Assembly (NCBI RefSeq): GCF_012932965.1
Contig: NZ_JABBXH010000002.1
Location: 124,001 to 188,000, forward strand
Length of the DNA stretch: 64,000 nt
Reading direction: 5' to 3'
Source of the DNA: Thalassotalea algicola
Lineage (GTDB): Bacteria; Pseudomonadota; Gammaproteobacteria; Enterobacterales; Alteromonadaceae
Shown here: one piece after another, positions 46,295 through 56,088 of the stretch
How positions within the stretch are numbered: position 1 is the first letter of the stretch
How the letters are laid out: each line of letters begins with the position of its first letter
Program-made: the position numbers and the translations under genes
The notes under the pieces: model-generated
Seen by the model: the letters and a program-made list of their open reading frames with translations, nothing else
Database searches by the model: none
What the model was told of the DNA's origin: nothing

Positions 46295-46990
46295 ATGAAC
46301 AGACAGATTTTAGTAGTTGAAGACGAAGCCCCAATCAGGGAAATGATTACTTTTGTGTTAGAGCAAAATGGCTTTAATGCAGTGGAAGCACAGGACATTG
46401 ATCAGGCAATGGCCAAAATCCATGAACCATACCCTGATTTGATATTATTAGACTGGATGCTTCCTGGTGGCACAGGTGTTAAGCTTGCTAAAACACTGAA
46501 GCAAAATGAATACACACGTAATATTCCTATCATTATGTTAACTGCACGCGCAGATGAAGAAGACAAGGTGAAGGGATTTGATGCGGGTGTTGATGATTAC
46601 GTGACTAAGCCTTTTTCACCCAAAGAGCTTATTGCCCGTATTAAAGCAGTGATCCGCCGCGTGTCACCAACTGCGTTAGAAGAAGCCATCGAGTTTCATG
46701 GCATGAAACTCGACCCTGTTGCGCACAGAGTCTCGATTAATAATAGTGATTTAGATCTTGGCCCTACTGAATTTCGACTGCTTCACTTTTTCATGACCCA
46801 TACAGAGCGTGTTTATTCTAGAGAGCAATTACTAGATAATGTTTGGGGAACCAATGTTTACGTGGAAGATCGCACCGTTGATGTGCATATTCGTCGATTA
46901 AGAAAGGCTATTTCAGGTAAAGGGCATGAAGATTTCATTCAAACCGTTAGAGGCTCAGGCTATCGTTTTTCAGGTAAGGTATTAAATTAG
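46295..46990 (+). CDS. phoB: Phosphate regulon response regulator
   Basis: PhoB is phosphorylated by PhoR in low phosphate and activates Pho genes. The 231-aa protein has a receiver domain with acidic pocket VVEDE, phosphorylation site Asp53 in LLDWMLPGG, switch Thr in [10 protein letters not shown] and Lys in TKPFSPKEL, then an OmpR-type winged helix ([17 protein letters not shown]). Length equals E. coli PhoB plus two residues. A Pho box lies about 120 bp upstream. phoR follows after 4 bp. Confidence 0.96.
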   Translation: MNRQILVVEDEAPIREMITFVLEQNGFNAVEAQDIDQAMAKIHEPYPDLILLDWMLPGGTGVKLAKTLKQNEYTRNIPIIMLTARADEEDKVKGFDAGVDDYVTKPFSPKELIARIKAVIRRVSPTALEEAIEFHGMKLDPVAHRVSINNSDLDLGPTEFRLLHFFMTHTERVYSREQLLDNVWGTNVYVEDRTVDVHIRRLRKAISGKGHEDFIQTVRGSGYRFSGKVLN

Positions 46991-46994
46991 TTGT

Positions 46995-48299
46995 ATGCCA
47001 ATTAGACTTTCTATTAGTCAAGTCATCTCTCGACTCATCATTGTTTTTTCTTTAAGTGCTCTATTAGGATATCTAATAGGGCACATTTTACTTATGATGC
47101 TGCTTGCGGCAGTAGGAGTAATAGCTTACCAATACAAGCATATTTTTATGCTATCGAGTTGGTTATGGGAAACAAAAGCTATTTCACCTCCAGAAGGTGA
47201 GGGCAGTTGGGGTCGTATCTTTGATGGTCTAGATCGTTTGGTAAAAAAACACCGTAAAAAGCAAAAGCAATTAAATGATCGGATTAGACGTTTTCGTGAT
47301 GGCGCGGAAGCAATTCCTGATGCGGGCATTGTCTTAGGGCGAGATTTATCGATTCAATGGAGTAACAAACGAGCAAATAGGTTGCTTGGTTTACGTTGGC
47401 CTACAGACCAAGGGCAACGTATTGATAATTTACTTCGTGCACCTGAGTTTTCTGAGTACCTTGAAAGAGCTGATTATGATTTACCTTGTGTACTAGCATC
47501 ACCTATAAATGCCAACATTCAGCTAGAATTGCGATTTATGGATTACGGTAAGGAGAATATTCTTTTACTTGCCAGAGACGTTAGTAAAGTACATCGTGTC
47601 GAAGCAATGCGTCGAGATTTTGTGGCAAATGTATCACATGAATTAAAAACGCCATTAACCGTAGTACGAGGTTATGTTGAAATGATTCAAGCTTCCGAAG
47701 GTGACTTCGACCCTCATTGGCAACAAGCTTTTGATACTATTGAAGGACAAGTTTCCAGAATGGACAGACTTGTAGAGCAATTGTTGGTGCTTTCTCGCGT
47801 TGAAGTTAATACCGAAAATGACGTTAAACAACCGCTAAATGTGCCTGAGATATTGAGTAACTTGCTCAATGATGCGCATTGGTTAAACCAAGAAAAGCAG
47901 CATGAAATAAGCGCTGATATCGATGAAAGTATTGGCGTATTGGGCGTTGATACTGAATTAAAAAGCGCATTCGCCAACTTAATTTCAAATGCGGTGGCCT
48001 ATACTCCTGCTAACGGCAAGATAACAGTGTCATGGCAACGCTTTGGTCTTAAAGCAAAATTTACTGTTAAAGATAATGGTACGGGTATTCGACCAGAAGA
48101 TGTGAATCGATTAACCGAACGTTTTTATCGTGTAGATAAATCTCGCTCACGGAATACTGGAGGCTCAGGCCTAGGCCTTGCCATCGTTAAACACGTTTTA
48201 CATCACCACAATGCTGAGTTAATTATTAATAGCCAGTGGCAAAAGGGTAGTGAGTTTTCAATTGTCTTTGAAGAAAGCTCAGTAATCACTCTGAACTAG
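46995..48299 (+). CDS. phoR: Phosphate regulon sensor kinase
   Basis: PhoR is a membrane-bound kinase/phosphatase for PhoB. The 434-aa protein has two TM helices close together near the N terminus (about 16-50) with no large periplasmic domain, a PAS region (about 90-200), DHp with NVSHELKTPLTVVRGY (His about 215), and an ATPase domain with NLISNAVAYTP, DNGTGI and GGSGLGLAIVKH. The absence of a periplasmic sensor is normal: PhoR reads Pst activity through PhoU. It ends at a terminator. Confidence 0.96.
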   Translation: MPIRLSISQVISRLIIVFSLSALLGYLIGHILLMMLLAAVGVIAYQYKHIFMLSSWLWETKAISPPEGEGSWGRIFDGLDRLVKKHRKKQKQLNDRIRRFRDGAEAIPDAGIVLGRDLSIQWSNKRANRLLGLRWPTDQGQRIDNLLRAPEFSEYLERADYDLPCVLASPINANIQLELRFMDYGKENILLLARDVSKVHRVEAMRRDFVANVSHELKTPLTVVRGYVEMIQASEGDFDPHWQQAFDTIEGQVSRMDRLVEQLLVLSRVEVNTENDVKQPLNVPEILSNLLNDAHWLNQEKQHEISADIDESIGVLGVDTELKSAFANLISNAVAYTPANGKITVSWQRFGLKAKFTVKDNGTGIRPEDVNRLTERFYRVDKSRSRNTGGSGLGLAIVKHVLHHHNAELIINSQWQKGSEFSIVFEESSVITLN

Positions 48300-48322
48300 T
48301 CCTTTTTAAATTCTTAATTTTT

Positions 48323-48356
48323 AAAAGCTGATGCAGCATTAACATCAGCTTTTCTT
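48323..48356 (+). terminator. Terminator of phoBR
   Basis: AAAAGCTGATG / CATCAGCTTTT perfect 11-bp stem with a 9-nt loop, then CTTTT. Confidence 0.85.
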
Positions 48357-48378
48357 TTCATATAAATTTTCTGTCGCT

Positions 48379-48440
48379 CTGTAATATAAGTGTAATAAAG
48401 AGGAAATATAATTGTCACAATTGCTTTATATAGTAGTCAC
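48379..48440 (+). promoter_or_regulatory. Extended Pho box upstream of pstS
   Basis: TGTAA at 48380 and 48391 (11 bp apart), then TGTCA at 48413 and AGTCA at 48435, all in multiples of 11 from the first. The core Pho box is 48379-48397. Confidence 0.72.
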
Positions 48441-48530
48441 AAATTTTACATACAAGCTGTTTAGGCAAAGACAAATTAAGCCTTGTTTAAACATTTTGCT
48501 ATTTTACTTAAACGCTCATTGGAGAATATT

Positions 48531-49496
48531 ATGAGTTTCAAACGTGCATTAAGCGCAATTGGTTTAGCAAGTTTAGTGAGCTTCTCTGTTCTTGCTGTAG
48601 ACAAAGACTTACCTGAGTACTCAAAAGTAAGCGGTATCTCTGGTAACTTATCATCTGTTGGTTCTGATACGCTAGCTAACATGATGACGTTCTGGGCAGA
48701 AGAATTTAAACGTACTTACCCTAACGTAAACGTTCAAATTCAAGCGGCAGGTTCTTCTACTGCTCCACCAGCACTTACTGAGTCTACTTCAAACTTAGGC
48801 CCAATGAGTCGTAAGATGAAGTCTCGTGAAATCGAAGCATTCGAAAAGCGTTACGGTTACAAGCCAACTGCTGTTCGCGTTGCAATTGATGCGCTAGCAG
48901 TATTTGTTCATAAAGATAACCCAATTAAAGGGTTACGTATCGACCAAGTGGATGCAATCTTCTCTAGCAACCGTAAGTGTGGTGCAGATAAAGATGCTGA
49001 CCGTTGGGGTGACTTAGGTTTATCTGGTGAATGGACAGGTAAAGACATTCAGTTATACGGTCGTAACTCGGTATCTGGTACTTACGGTTACTTCAAGAAG
49101 AAAGCTCTTTGTAAAGGTGACTTCAAAAATACGGTAAATGAGCAACCAGGTTCAGCGTCAGTTGTACAGTCTGTTTCAGCATCATTAAACGGTATTGGAT
49201 ACTCTGGTATTGGTTACAAAACTTCAGGTGTTCGTGCACTTCCTTTAGCGAAGAAAGGCGATAACTTTGTTGAAGCTAACATGGACAATGCGGTTGCAGG
49301 TAAATACCCACTTTCTCGTTACTTATACGTTTATGTGAACAAGCACCCGAACCAGCCATTAGATCCAATGACTGCTGAATTCTTGAAAATGGTAATGTCG
49401 AAAAGCGGTCAGAAGATCGTAGAAAAAGACGGTTACATTCCTCTACCTGCAAAAGTAGTGGCAAAAGAATTCAAGAAGCTAGGTTTATCGCTTTAG
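48531..49496 (+). CDS. pstS: Periplasmic phosphate-binding protein
   Basis: PstS captures phosphate for the PstABC importer. The 321-aa protein starts at ATG 48531 with TTGGAGAAT as the ribosome-binding site and a signal peptide ending VLA; the frame is open to 48483 but the extra residues lack a site. It has GSDTLANMM near residue 40, and [25 protein letters not shown], and the domain [14 protein letters not shown], all phosphate-family features. pstCAB are not adjacent; a pstC-like gene starts 14 kb downstream. A terminator follows. Confidence 0.9.
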   Translation: MSFKRALSAIGLASLVSFSVLAVDKDLPEYSKVSGISGNLSSVGSDTLANMMTFWAEEFKRTYPNVNVQIQAAGSSTAPPALTESTSNLGPMSRKMKSREIEAFEKRYGYKPTAVRVAIDALAVFVHKDNPIKGLRIDQVDAIFSSNRKCGADKDADRWGDLGLSGEWTGKDIQLYGRNSVSGTYGYFKKKALCKGDFKNTVNEQPGSASVVQSVSASLNGIGYSGIGYKTSGVRALPLAKKGDNFVEANMDNAVAGKYPLSRYLYVYVNKHPNQPLDPMTAEFLKMVMSKSGQKIVEKDGYIPLPAKVVAKEFKKLGLSL

Positions 49497-49525
49497 TTTA
49501 AAGTTTGAATAGTAAACTAATCATT

Positions 49526-49553
49526 AAAAAGGCCAGCAATGCTGGCCTTTTTT
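49526..49553. terminator. Bidirectional terminator between pstS and ppx
   Basis: AAAAAGGCCAGC / GCTGGCCTTTTTT with loop AAT. Confidence 0.92.
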
Positions 49554-49582
49554 GATCCGCTGAGTCGTAATTTAAAGCGTTG

Positions 49583-51097
49583 TTAGCAAAAACTTAACGA
49601 TAAACCCAGCGTATTAAACTGTTTTCTTTCTTGAACTAGGTCAGCTTGAAATAATGGTCGCTCAGCTAGCCAATCGTTAGGAAAAGATAATTTAATATTA
49701 TCGTTGTGAATTGCAACTTCAAACTCTACTTGCTCGGTTAGCTGTCGTTGCTGGCTTAAAAGAACGGATAATCTTAATATTGCTAATACCTTGGTTAAAC
49801 TTACTTCTTCTAATAAGTAACAAAATTGCTCATCTTCAAATTGCACTTTCTTTCGTTGATTGCCAACCAGCCAAGCTAATGCTTGCTGTTGCTCAAGCGT
49901 AAAGCCTGGTAAATCGGCGTTTAAAATAATATAGCGGCTATGCTTATGATGAGCTGAAGGGTTAATGTCATAGCCAATTTCATGGACAATAATCGCCCAA
50001 TCAAGCAATTTTTTGTAGGCTTTCTTATTAAGCTGCCAGGCTTTTTTAGCTGCTTTAAATAATTTATTTGCGGTGGCTATTACGATATCTATTTGTTTTT
50101 TATCTGCGTTAAAACGAGTGGCTAAACTATTTATTGTGCGATCGCGAATATCTTTGGTTTGAATCGTATCTAATTGCTCATTAAGTACACCTTCGCGCAA
50201 TGAATTGTCGCAATACTCTATCGTGCCGACAGATAACATTTCGACGATGCCAATTAATATAGCCAGACCCGGTGCAATAATCGCGCGTCGACTCTCTTTT
50301 AATGCGGGGAGTTCAATATTGTCGGCGTGACCAAAATTAATTAGTGCTTGCTTAAGCTGGTGGAGCTCCGCTAGGGTAAAAGGCTGCTGTTTTCCTCGTA
50401 TTTGGTTTAGCTGATTATAGATTGATTTAATGGTACCAGATGTTCCAATAACCTCTTGCCAACCTGTTGAGGTAAATCTTTTTACATGAGATTCAATCTC
50501 TTGTTTACTCTCCAATATCGCTTGATTGAATGCTTGGCTGCTAATTTCGCCAGTAGAAAAGTACTTATTAGCAAAGCTAACACAGCCGATATTTAGACTG
50601 GTTAATTGCTTTGTTGTTAAGTTCTTGCCGATAACACACTCGGTGCTGCCGCCGCCTATATCAATAACTAATCGTTGACTTGAAGGCGGAAGGTGATGTG
50701 CAACACCTTGATATATTAAACGAGCTTCTTCATGCCCTGAAATAACTTCGATATCAAAAGGAAAAACTTTAGCTGCCGCGTTTAAAAATGTTTGTGCATT
50801 TTTTGCGCGTCTTAGCGTATAAGTTGCGACTACCTTAAAATTATCTGGAGTGAGCTTTTCTGTTAGTGGTGCGAGATCGGATAGTGCTTTGAGCCCTCGT
50901 TCAATTGCTGAGTCATCAAGTATCGCGTTGTCGTCTAACCCTTGGGCAAGTTTAACGCGATATTTTTCAGAGTGTAGGATTTGTATATTGTCGTTGACCA
51001 CTCGGGCAAACACAAAATGAAAGCTATTTGAGCCTATATCCAATGCGCCAATGTGGTAATTGTCATTCTCAGCTGCTGGCTCTATAACTTCATTCAT
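49583..51097 (-). CDS. ppx: Exopolyphosphatase
   Basis: Ppx releases phosphate from polyphosphate ends; relatives degrade pppGpp. The 504-aa protein has the actin-like ATPase motifs ALDIGSNSFHFVFAR and VIDIGGGSTECVIG, with a C-terminal HD-like region containing VHEIGYDINPSAHHKHSRYI. It lies 5 bp after ppk on the same strand, so synthesis and degradation of polyphosphate are co-transcribed, the standard enterobacterial arrangement. Confidence 0.94.
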   Translation of the reverse strand: MNEVIEPAAENDNYHIGALDIGSNSFHFVFARVVNDNIQILHSEKYRVKLAQGLDDNAILDDSAIERGLKALSDLAPLTEKLTPDNFKVVATYTLRRAKNAQTFLNAAAKVFPFDIEVISGHEEARLIYQGVAHHLPPSSQRLVIDIGGGSTECVIGKNLTTKQLTSLNIGCVSFANKYFSTGEISSQAFNQAILESKQEIESHVKRFTSTGWQEVIGTSGTIKSIYNQLNQIRGKQQPFTLAELHQLKQALINFGHADNIELPALKESRRAIIAPGLAILIGIVEMLSVGTIEYCDNSLREGVLNEQLDTIQTKDIRDRTINSLATRFNADKKQIDIVIATANKLFKAAKKAWQLNKKAYKKLLDWAIIVHEIGYDINPSAHHKHSRYIILNADLPGFTLEQQQALAWLVGNQRKKVQFEDEQFCYLLEEVSLTKVLAILRLSVLLSQQRQLTEQVEFEVAIHNDNIKLSFPNDWLAERPLFQADLVQERKQFNTLGLSLSFC

Positions 51098-51102
51098 TAG
51101 GT

Positions 51103-53232
51103 TTATTCCATTTTTTTCAGCGCTTTTTTATCAAGGTGCTCTTGTGCTTTCAAATAGTTGTAAATTGCAATTTGGGAGCGAACAGGTCTTGCATTACCTT
51201 GTTTAACGTACTGATTATCCTGTGCTTGGTTAACTATACGTGCTTTTTGATTGTCTTTAAATTGCAGTTCTAGTATTTCAATGATTCGCGTTTTTAACAC
51301 AGGGTCGTATATCGGGCAGCCAACTTCAACTCGTTGGTCGATGTTTCGTTCCATCCAGTCAGCGGAGCTGATATAAAGTGACTGTGCACCTCTATTATTA
51401 AATAACATTACTCGAGGGTGCTCTAAAAACTGATCGACGATAGAAATAATTTCTACGTTTTCACTGACGCCTTTTATTCCCGGAATAAGTGAACACATAC
51501 CGCGGATAATCATGCGTATTTTTACACCAGCACTGCTGGCTCGGTATAACCGATCGATTAGTCCTTTATCGACGAGGTTATTAACCTTCAATGTTATACT
51601 TGCAGGTTGACCCGATTCAGCTATTGCCACTTCATTATCGATTAATTGATAGGTCTTTCGACGAGAAGTTAACGGAGAAACAATTAAATGATTAAAACGA
51701 AAACGTTTGTAACTATGGGCAATAAAAGAGAATACGTTATCAACTTCCTGTGATATTTCTTTATGTTTTGTAAATAAAGAAAAGTCGGTATAGATACGGG
51801 CATTTTTTTCATGAAAATTTCCGGTACCAATATGGGCGTATCGGACAAGTCGTTCATTTTCCATTCGCGTAATAATGCACAGCTTAGAGTGTACTTTTAA
51901 TGATTCAATGCCAAATTCAACTTGAATTCCTGCATCTTTCATACGTTTGGCCCACTCAATATTCGCTTGCTCATCAAATCGCGCCCTTAATTCGACAACT
52001 ACTGTGACATGCTTACCGTTTTTGACGGCCTCAATGAGCGAGTGAATTATTTCTGAGTTTTTTGCAACCCGATAAATATTGATTTTAATACTTCGTACTA
52101 ATGGATCATAAGATGCTTGGCGCACAAACTCTGTAAAATGTCTAAAGCGGTAATAAGGATAATAGACAAGAACATCTTGGTGGCTTATCGCTTCAAATAC
52201 ATTATTAAATGCCAAGAAACGTTTTGATTCTAAAGCTACTAAATCTTGTTTTTCTAACGAAGGGCCACCCAAATTAGGAAACCCTAAGAAGTCTTTGAAA
52301 TGGCGGTAGCGTACCCCAGGCACAAGATTGTTAGTATCACGGATTTTCAACGCTTTACGTAAAAATTTCACCATGTGCTCTGGCATGTGGCGATCATAGC
52401 CAAGGCGCGCTGGAACTGCTTTTAGGCGTTGCTTTAGCCCTTTAGACATTTTATCAAGCAAACTTTCGTCAAGTTCGTCGTTTAGATCGTATTCAGCATC
52501 TCGTGTAAGTTTTACCGAGTAAGCGTCCATGTCTTCATATTCAAAAATACCAGAAAAAATATCGTCTAAGAAGTAATGAACAACGTCATCTAGCATGACA
52601 ATACGCTGCATGGATTCGTCAGCTTCTTTCGGTAATATAATAAAGCGGTTAACTTCTTCTCGTGGAATTTCAATTAATGCGTATTGAACGTTTTCAGTTT
52701 GCTTTAATCCAACAAGTAGATAAATTCCATCGTCATCAAGGCAATTTGCTAGCTGTGTATTCGATGAAATGATAATTGGCGTGATATGTCGAATGACTTG
52801 ATGTTCAAAAAATGTTTTTAGCCATTTTTTCTGGTGACCTGACAATTGCTTTTTAAAAACTTTAGATTTTTCATCATTAAATAATAATTCAATATTATGT
52901 TGGGCAAGTTCATTAAAGGCTTGAATAGCAATAGGTTGAAATTTATAAGTTAGTGATTGTACTTTCTCTATTATTTGGTCAAGTAGTCGCTGTTCTTGGT
53001 TTTCCTTCGAAGATGTGTCTTCACTTGTTGCTATTGCGACTAATGCTTTACGTCTAATGTTAGCAACTCTAACTCTAAAAAATTCATCTAGATTGGCAGA
53101 GTAAATACCAAGGAAATGGATGCGTTCTATTAGTGGAACGGCCGGGTCCGCTGCTTCTTGTAGTACACGTTCGTTGAATGATAACCAGCTAAGTTCTTTA
53201 TCAAAATAAATGCGAGAATCGTTCATTGTCAC
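51103..53232 (-). CDS. ppk1: Polyphosphate kinase 1
   Basis: Ppk1 polymerises the gamma phosphate of ATP into polyphosphate at the membrane. The 709-aa protein has the N-terminal helical domain, the head domain and two phospholipase-D-like domains with histidine motifs VHSKLCIITR (catalytic His) and HIGTGNFHEKNARIYTDF. The active-site stretch VELRARFDEQANIEW is intact. The promoter region carries a pair of inverted TGTCATA half-sites. ppx follows immediately. Confidence 0.95.
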   Translation of the reverse strand: MTMNDSRIYFDKELSWLSFNERVLQEAADPAVPLIERIHFLGIYSANLDEFFRVRVANIRRKALVAIATSEDTSSKENQEQRLLDQIIEKVQSLTYKFQPIAIQAFNELAQHNIELLFNDEKSKVFKKQLSGHQKKWLKTFFEHQVIRHITPIIISSNTQLANCLDDDGIYLLVGLKQTENVQYALIEIPREEVNRFIILPKEADESMQRIVMLDDVVHYFLDDIFSGIFEYEDMDAYSVKLTRDAEYDLNDELDESLLDKMSKGLKQRLKAVPARLGYDRHMPEHMVKFLRKALKIRDTNNLVPGVRYRHFKDFLGFPNLGGPSLEKQDLVALESKRFLAFNNVFEAISHQDVLVYYPYYRFRHFTEFVRQASYDPLVRSIKINIYRVAKNSEIIHSLIEAVKNGKHVTVVVELRARFDEQANIEWAKRMKDAGIQVEFGIESLKVHSKLCIITRMENERLVRYAHIGTGNFHEKNARIYTDFSLFTKHKEISQEVDNVFSFIAHSYKRFRFNHLIVSPLTSRRKTYQLIDNEVAIAESGQPASITLKVNNLVDKGLIDRLYRASSAGVKIRMIIRGMCSLIPGIKGVSENVEIISIVDQFLEHPRVMLFNNRGAQSLYISSADWMERNIDQRVEVGCPIYDPVLKTRIIEILELQFKDNQKARIVNQAQDNQYVKQGNARPVRSQIAIYNYLKAQEHLDKKALKKME

Positions 53233-53268
53233 TTCAATTAGGTCAAACTAGAAAGTGTAAGTAATGAA

Positions 53269-53306
53269 TATGACAGTTTGACGACGAGAGTAGTTAAACT
53301 GTCATA
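53269..53306. repeat. Inverted repeat of two Pho-like half-sites upstream of ppk
   Basis: TATGACAGTTT / AAACTGTCATA: perfect 11-bp arms with a 16-bp centre, located 37-74 bp before the ppk start. Each arm is a CTGTCATA half-site. They point outward, unlike a normal tandem Pho box, so PhoB control is possible but not established. Confidence 0.5.
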
Positions 53307-53319
53307 TATATAATTAATG

Positions 53320-53817
53320 TTATTTAGAGATATCCACCATTAAATCATCAGCAATGTTTTCAAGTGCTTGAATTAAATCATCTATATGATTGTCGTTTAC
53401 TGATATTTGTGCTTTTGCGCTAAACATTGTTTGACCGGTATGCGGGGCAGCACCTTGCTTACTAACTAGTTTTAATAAATTGCCGTTTTGTTGATGTATT
53501 ACAGATGAAATATCTTGCACAATGCCGCTTCGGTCATTGGCAGTTAGTTCGAGTGTTACCGAGGTGGCTTCATCATCACTACTGGGTGAAGTTGTTTGCG
53601 TAATAATGTTGAGGTCTTCAATTGTACTAAGCGCTTTATCAAGCGCTGAAATGTCTGATTCACTTGCTGAAACTTCAATAACGCCGGCAAAAGTACCGCT
53701 TAAATGGTGCAGACTACTGTTTTGCCAATTGCCATTATGTGCTTTCACTATGTTCGATAACTTATCAACCAAGCCTGGTTTATCGGTACCAACAAAGCTA
53801 ATAACGATATGATTCAT
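53320..53817 (-). CDS. gcvR: Two-ACT-domain regulator, GcvR-like
   Basis: A 165-aa soluble protein made of two ACT domains (about 5-75 and 86-160), the architecture of GcvR, which modulates GcvA at the glycine-cleavage operon. It starts MNHIVISFVGTDKPGLVDKLS. No gcv genes are near, so the regulated operon is not identified and a different amino-acid-sensing role is possible. It is upstream of ppk on the same strand, about 90 bp away. Confidence 0.7.
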   Translation of the reverse strand: MNHIVISFVGTDKPGLVDKLSNIVKAHNGNWQNSSLHHLSGTFAGVIEVSASESDISALDKALSTIEDLNIITQTTSPSSDDEATSVTLELTANDRSGIVQDISSVIHQQNGNLLKLVSKQGAAPHTGQTMFSAKAQISVNDNHIDDLIQALENIADDLMVDISK

Positions 53818-53835
53818 ATATAACCCCTTTGAAAA

Positions 53836-54198
53836 TTAATGCGCTTTGGTAAGTTGGGAGAGTTCTTTTTCTAGTTGGCTTTCATCGCCTAAATTCAGTT
53901 CTACTAATCGCCGTAAATGGGTAACACTGTCGATATCTATTGCATTACATTGCAATCCAATGACGTCAGGTTCTTGATGAACAATGGCAACATGCATTTC
54001 AACGTGAGTTTCGCCGTCAGCTAACGCGAAATTGAGCGTGCCTAATCTGCCTTTTAATGTTGCATCGGATTCAGGTGCTGTGACTAGGGCACCATTTAAT
54101 GAAATATCATGGATAGAAACCGGAAATTCATGCTCATCGACAAATAGTGAGGCTTTGATTGAAAACAGGATGCGGGTGAATTGACGTCTATTTTCCAT
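53836..54198 (-). CDS. PilZ-domain c-di-GMP-binding protein
   Basis: A 120-aa single-domain PilZ protein. The c-di-GMP motif pair is present: RQFTR (Arg5-x3-Arg9, RxxxR) and DISLNGA (D/NxSxxG, about 31-37). It likely transmits c-di-GMP changes to an unknown partner. It is upstream of the ACT gene on the same strand with a 20-bp gap, so they may share a transcript. Confidence 0.85.
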   Translation of the reverse strand: MENRRQFTRILFSIKASLFVDEHEFPVSIHDISLNGALVTAPESDATLKGRLGTLNFALADGETHVEMHVAIVHQEPDVIGLQCNAIDIDSVTHLRRLVELNLGDESQLEKELSQLTKAH

Positions 54199-54248
54199 TT
54201 CGGTTGCTAAGATTAGTTATACATAATTGTTAGCATAGCCTGTGTTGA

Positions 54249-54272
54249 CAAAAAAGGCACCCTTAGGTGCCT
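54249..54272 (-). terminator. Terminator of ettA
   Basis: Minus strand AAGGCACC TAAG GGTGCC with six T afterwards. Confidence 0.9.
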
Positions 54273-54286
54273 TAATTAATTAAAAT

Positions 54287-55960
54287 TTAACCGATTTTTT
54301 TATATTTTATGCGATGCGGTTGATTCGCTTCTGGACCTAAGGTCTTTTTCAGCCACTCATCATAATCGCTAAAGTTACCTTCAAAGAAGTTAACTTGTCC
54401 TTCATCACGGTAATCAATAATATGTGTTGCAATTCGGTCAAGGAACCAACGGTCATGAGAAATGACCATGGCACAGCCAGGGAACTCTAATAAGGCTTCT
54501 TCTAAAGCTCTTAATGTTTCAACGTCAAGGTCATTGGTTGGCTCATCGAGTAACAATACATTGCCACCAGTTTTAACCAGCTTTGCCAAATGTACGCGGT
54601 TACGTTCACCACCCGATAAATCACCAATAAACTTTTGTTGGTCGTTACCTTTAAAGTTAAAGCGACTGCAATAGGCGCGAGAGTTAATTTCGTAGCCACC
54701 TATTTGAATGATATCGTGACCTTCAGATATTTCTTGATAAACTGTATTTTTATCATCCATATCGTCACGGAACTGATCAACACTTGCAAGTTTAACGGTA
54801 TCGCCTAATACCACATCGCCAGAGTCTGGTTGTTCTGCACCTGAAAGCATTTTAAATAGTGTTGATTTACCAGCACCATTGGCACCAATAATACCGACAA
54901 TCGCACCTTTTGGAATTGAGAAGTTTAAGTTGTCAATTAATACGCGATCACCGAAAGACTTTGTTAGGTTATTTACATCAACCACTTTGTCACCTAACCG
55001 AGGACCTGGAGGAATGTATAATTCGTTAGTTTCGTTACGCTTTTGATGCTCTTGGCTTGTCAACTCTTCAAAGCGAGCCATACGCGCTTTGTTTTTAGAT
55101 TGACGTGCTTTAGGGTTTTGACGAACCCATTCTAATTCTTGTTTGATGGTTTTTTGTAAAGAGCTTTCAGAACGAGCTTCTTGTTCCAAACGCTTATCTT
55201 TTTGTTCTAACCAAGAAGAGTAGTTACCTTCCCATGGAATACCTTCACCACGGTCCAGTTCAAGAATCCAGCCTGCAACATTATCTAAGAAATATCTATC
55301 ATGGGTAATTGCCACAACAGTACCATCATAGTCATGTAAGAAACGCTCTAACCAAGCAACGGACTCTGCATCCAAGTGGTTAGTTGGCTCATCAAGCAGC
55401 AACATGTCTGGCTTTTTAAGTAGTAAGCGACAAAGCGCAACACGGCGACGTTCACCACCACTTAATACTGATATTTTTTGGTCCCATTCAGGCAGGCGAA
55501 GTGCGTCAGCTGCACGCTCTAGTTGGTTATCTAAGTTATGACCATCGGCGCTTGCTAAAATGGCTTCTAATTCACCTTGCTCTTTAGCTAAAGCATCAAA
55601 GTCAGCATCTTCTTCAGCGTACGCTGCATAAACAGCGTCTAATCGCTCTTGTGCGTCTTTAACAATAGAGACACCTTCTTCAACAATCTCACGAACAGTC
55701 TTGTTTTCATCCAGTTCAGGTTCTTGTGGTAAATAACCAATATTGGTACCGGCAAGTGCTTTTGCTTCGCCTTCAAATTCAGTGTCTACGCCTGCCATAA
55801 TGCGAAGTAACGTTGATTTACCAGCACCATTTAAACCTAACACACCAATTTTAGCGCCAGGGAAAAATGATAGCGAAATATCTTTTAGGATTGTACGTTT
55901 AGGTGGAACCACCTTGCTTACTCGATGCATCGAGTAAATAAATTTATCTGGCAATGCCAT
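54287..55960 (-). CDS. ettA: Energy-dependent translational throttle protein (ABC-F)
   Basis: EttA is an ABC-F ATPase that binds the ribosomal E site and gates entry to elongation according to ATP/ADP. The 557-aa protein has two ATPase domains, Walker A GLNGAGKST and GANGAGKST, signatures LSGGERRRVAL and LSGGERNRVHL, and Walker B LLLDEPTNHLD / LLLDEPTNDLD. The linker (about 240-320) is the charged P-site tRNA interaction motif. Length matches E. coli EttA (555 aa). Confidence 0.95.
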   Translation of the reverse strand: MALPDKFIYSMHRVSKVVPPKRTILKDISLSFFPGAKIGVLGLNGAGKSTLLRIMAGVDTEFEGEAKALAGTNIGYLPQEPELDENKTVREIVEEGVSIVKDAQERLDAVYAAYAEEDADFDALAKEQGELEAILASADGHNLDNQLERAADALRLPEWDQKISVLSGGERRRVALCRLLLKKPDMLLLDEPTNHLDAESVAWLERFLHDYDGTVVAITHDRYFLDNVAGWILELDRGEGIPWEGNYSSWLEQKDKRLEQEARSESSLQKTIKQELEWVRQNPKARQSKNKARMARFEELTSQEHQKRNETNELYIPPGPRLGDKVVDVNNLTKSFGDRVLIDNLNFSIPKGAIVGIIGANGAGKSTLFKMLSGAEQPDSGDVVLGDTVKLASVDQFRDDMDDKNTVYQEISEGHDIIQIGGYEINSRAYCSRFNFKGNDQQKFIGDLSGGERNRVHLAKLVKTGGNVLLLDEPTNDLDVETLRALEEALLEFPGCAMVISHDRWFLDRIATHIIDYRDEGQVNFFEGNFSDYDEWLKKTLGPEANQPHRIKYKKIG

Positions 55961-56053
55961 GAATAGAGCCTTTTTGAGTTAACAGAATTGGTATGCGGCT
56001 ATTTTAGTTGAATAAAGAAAGGATTGGCAAAATAAACTTTACTATTTGTTAAT

Positions 56054-56080
56054 AAAGGGCATAGTTTGCTATGCCCTTTA
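56054..56080. terminator. Hairpin after the propeller protein gene
   Basis: AAAGGGCATAG / CTATGCCCTTT with a 5-nt loop. The U-tract is weak, so termination is likely but not certain. Confidence 0.6.
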
Positions 56081-56088
56081 TCCAGTAT

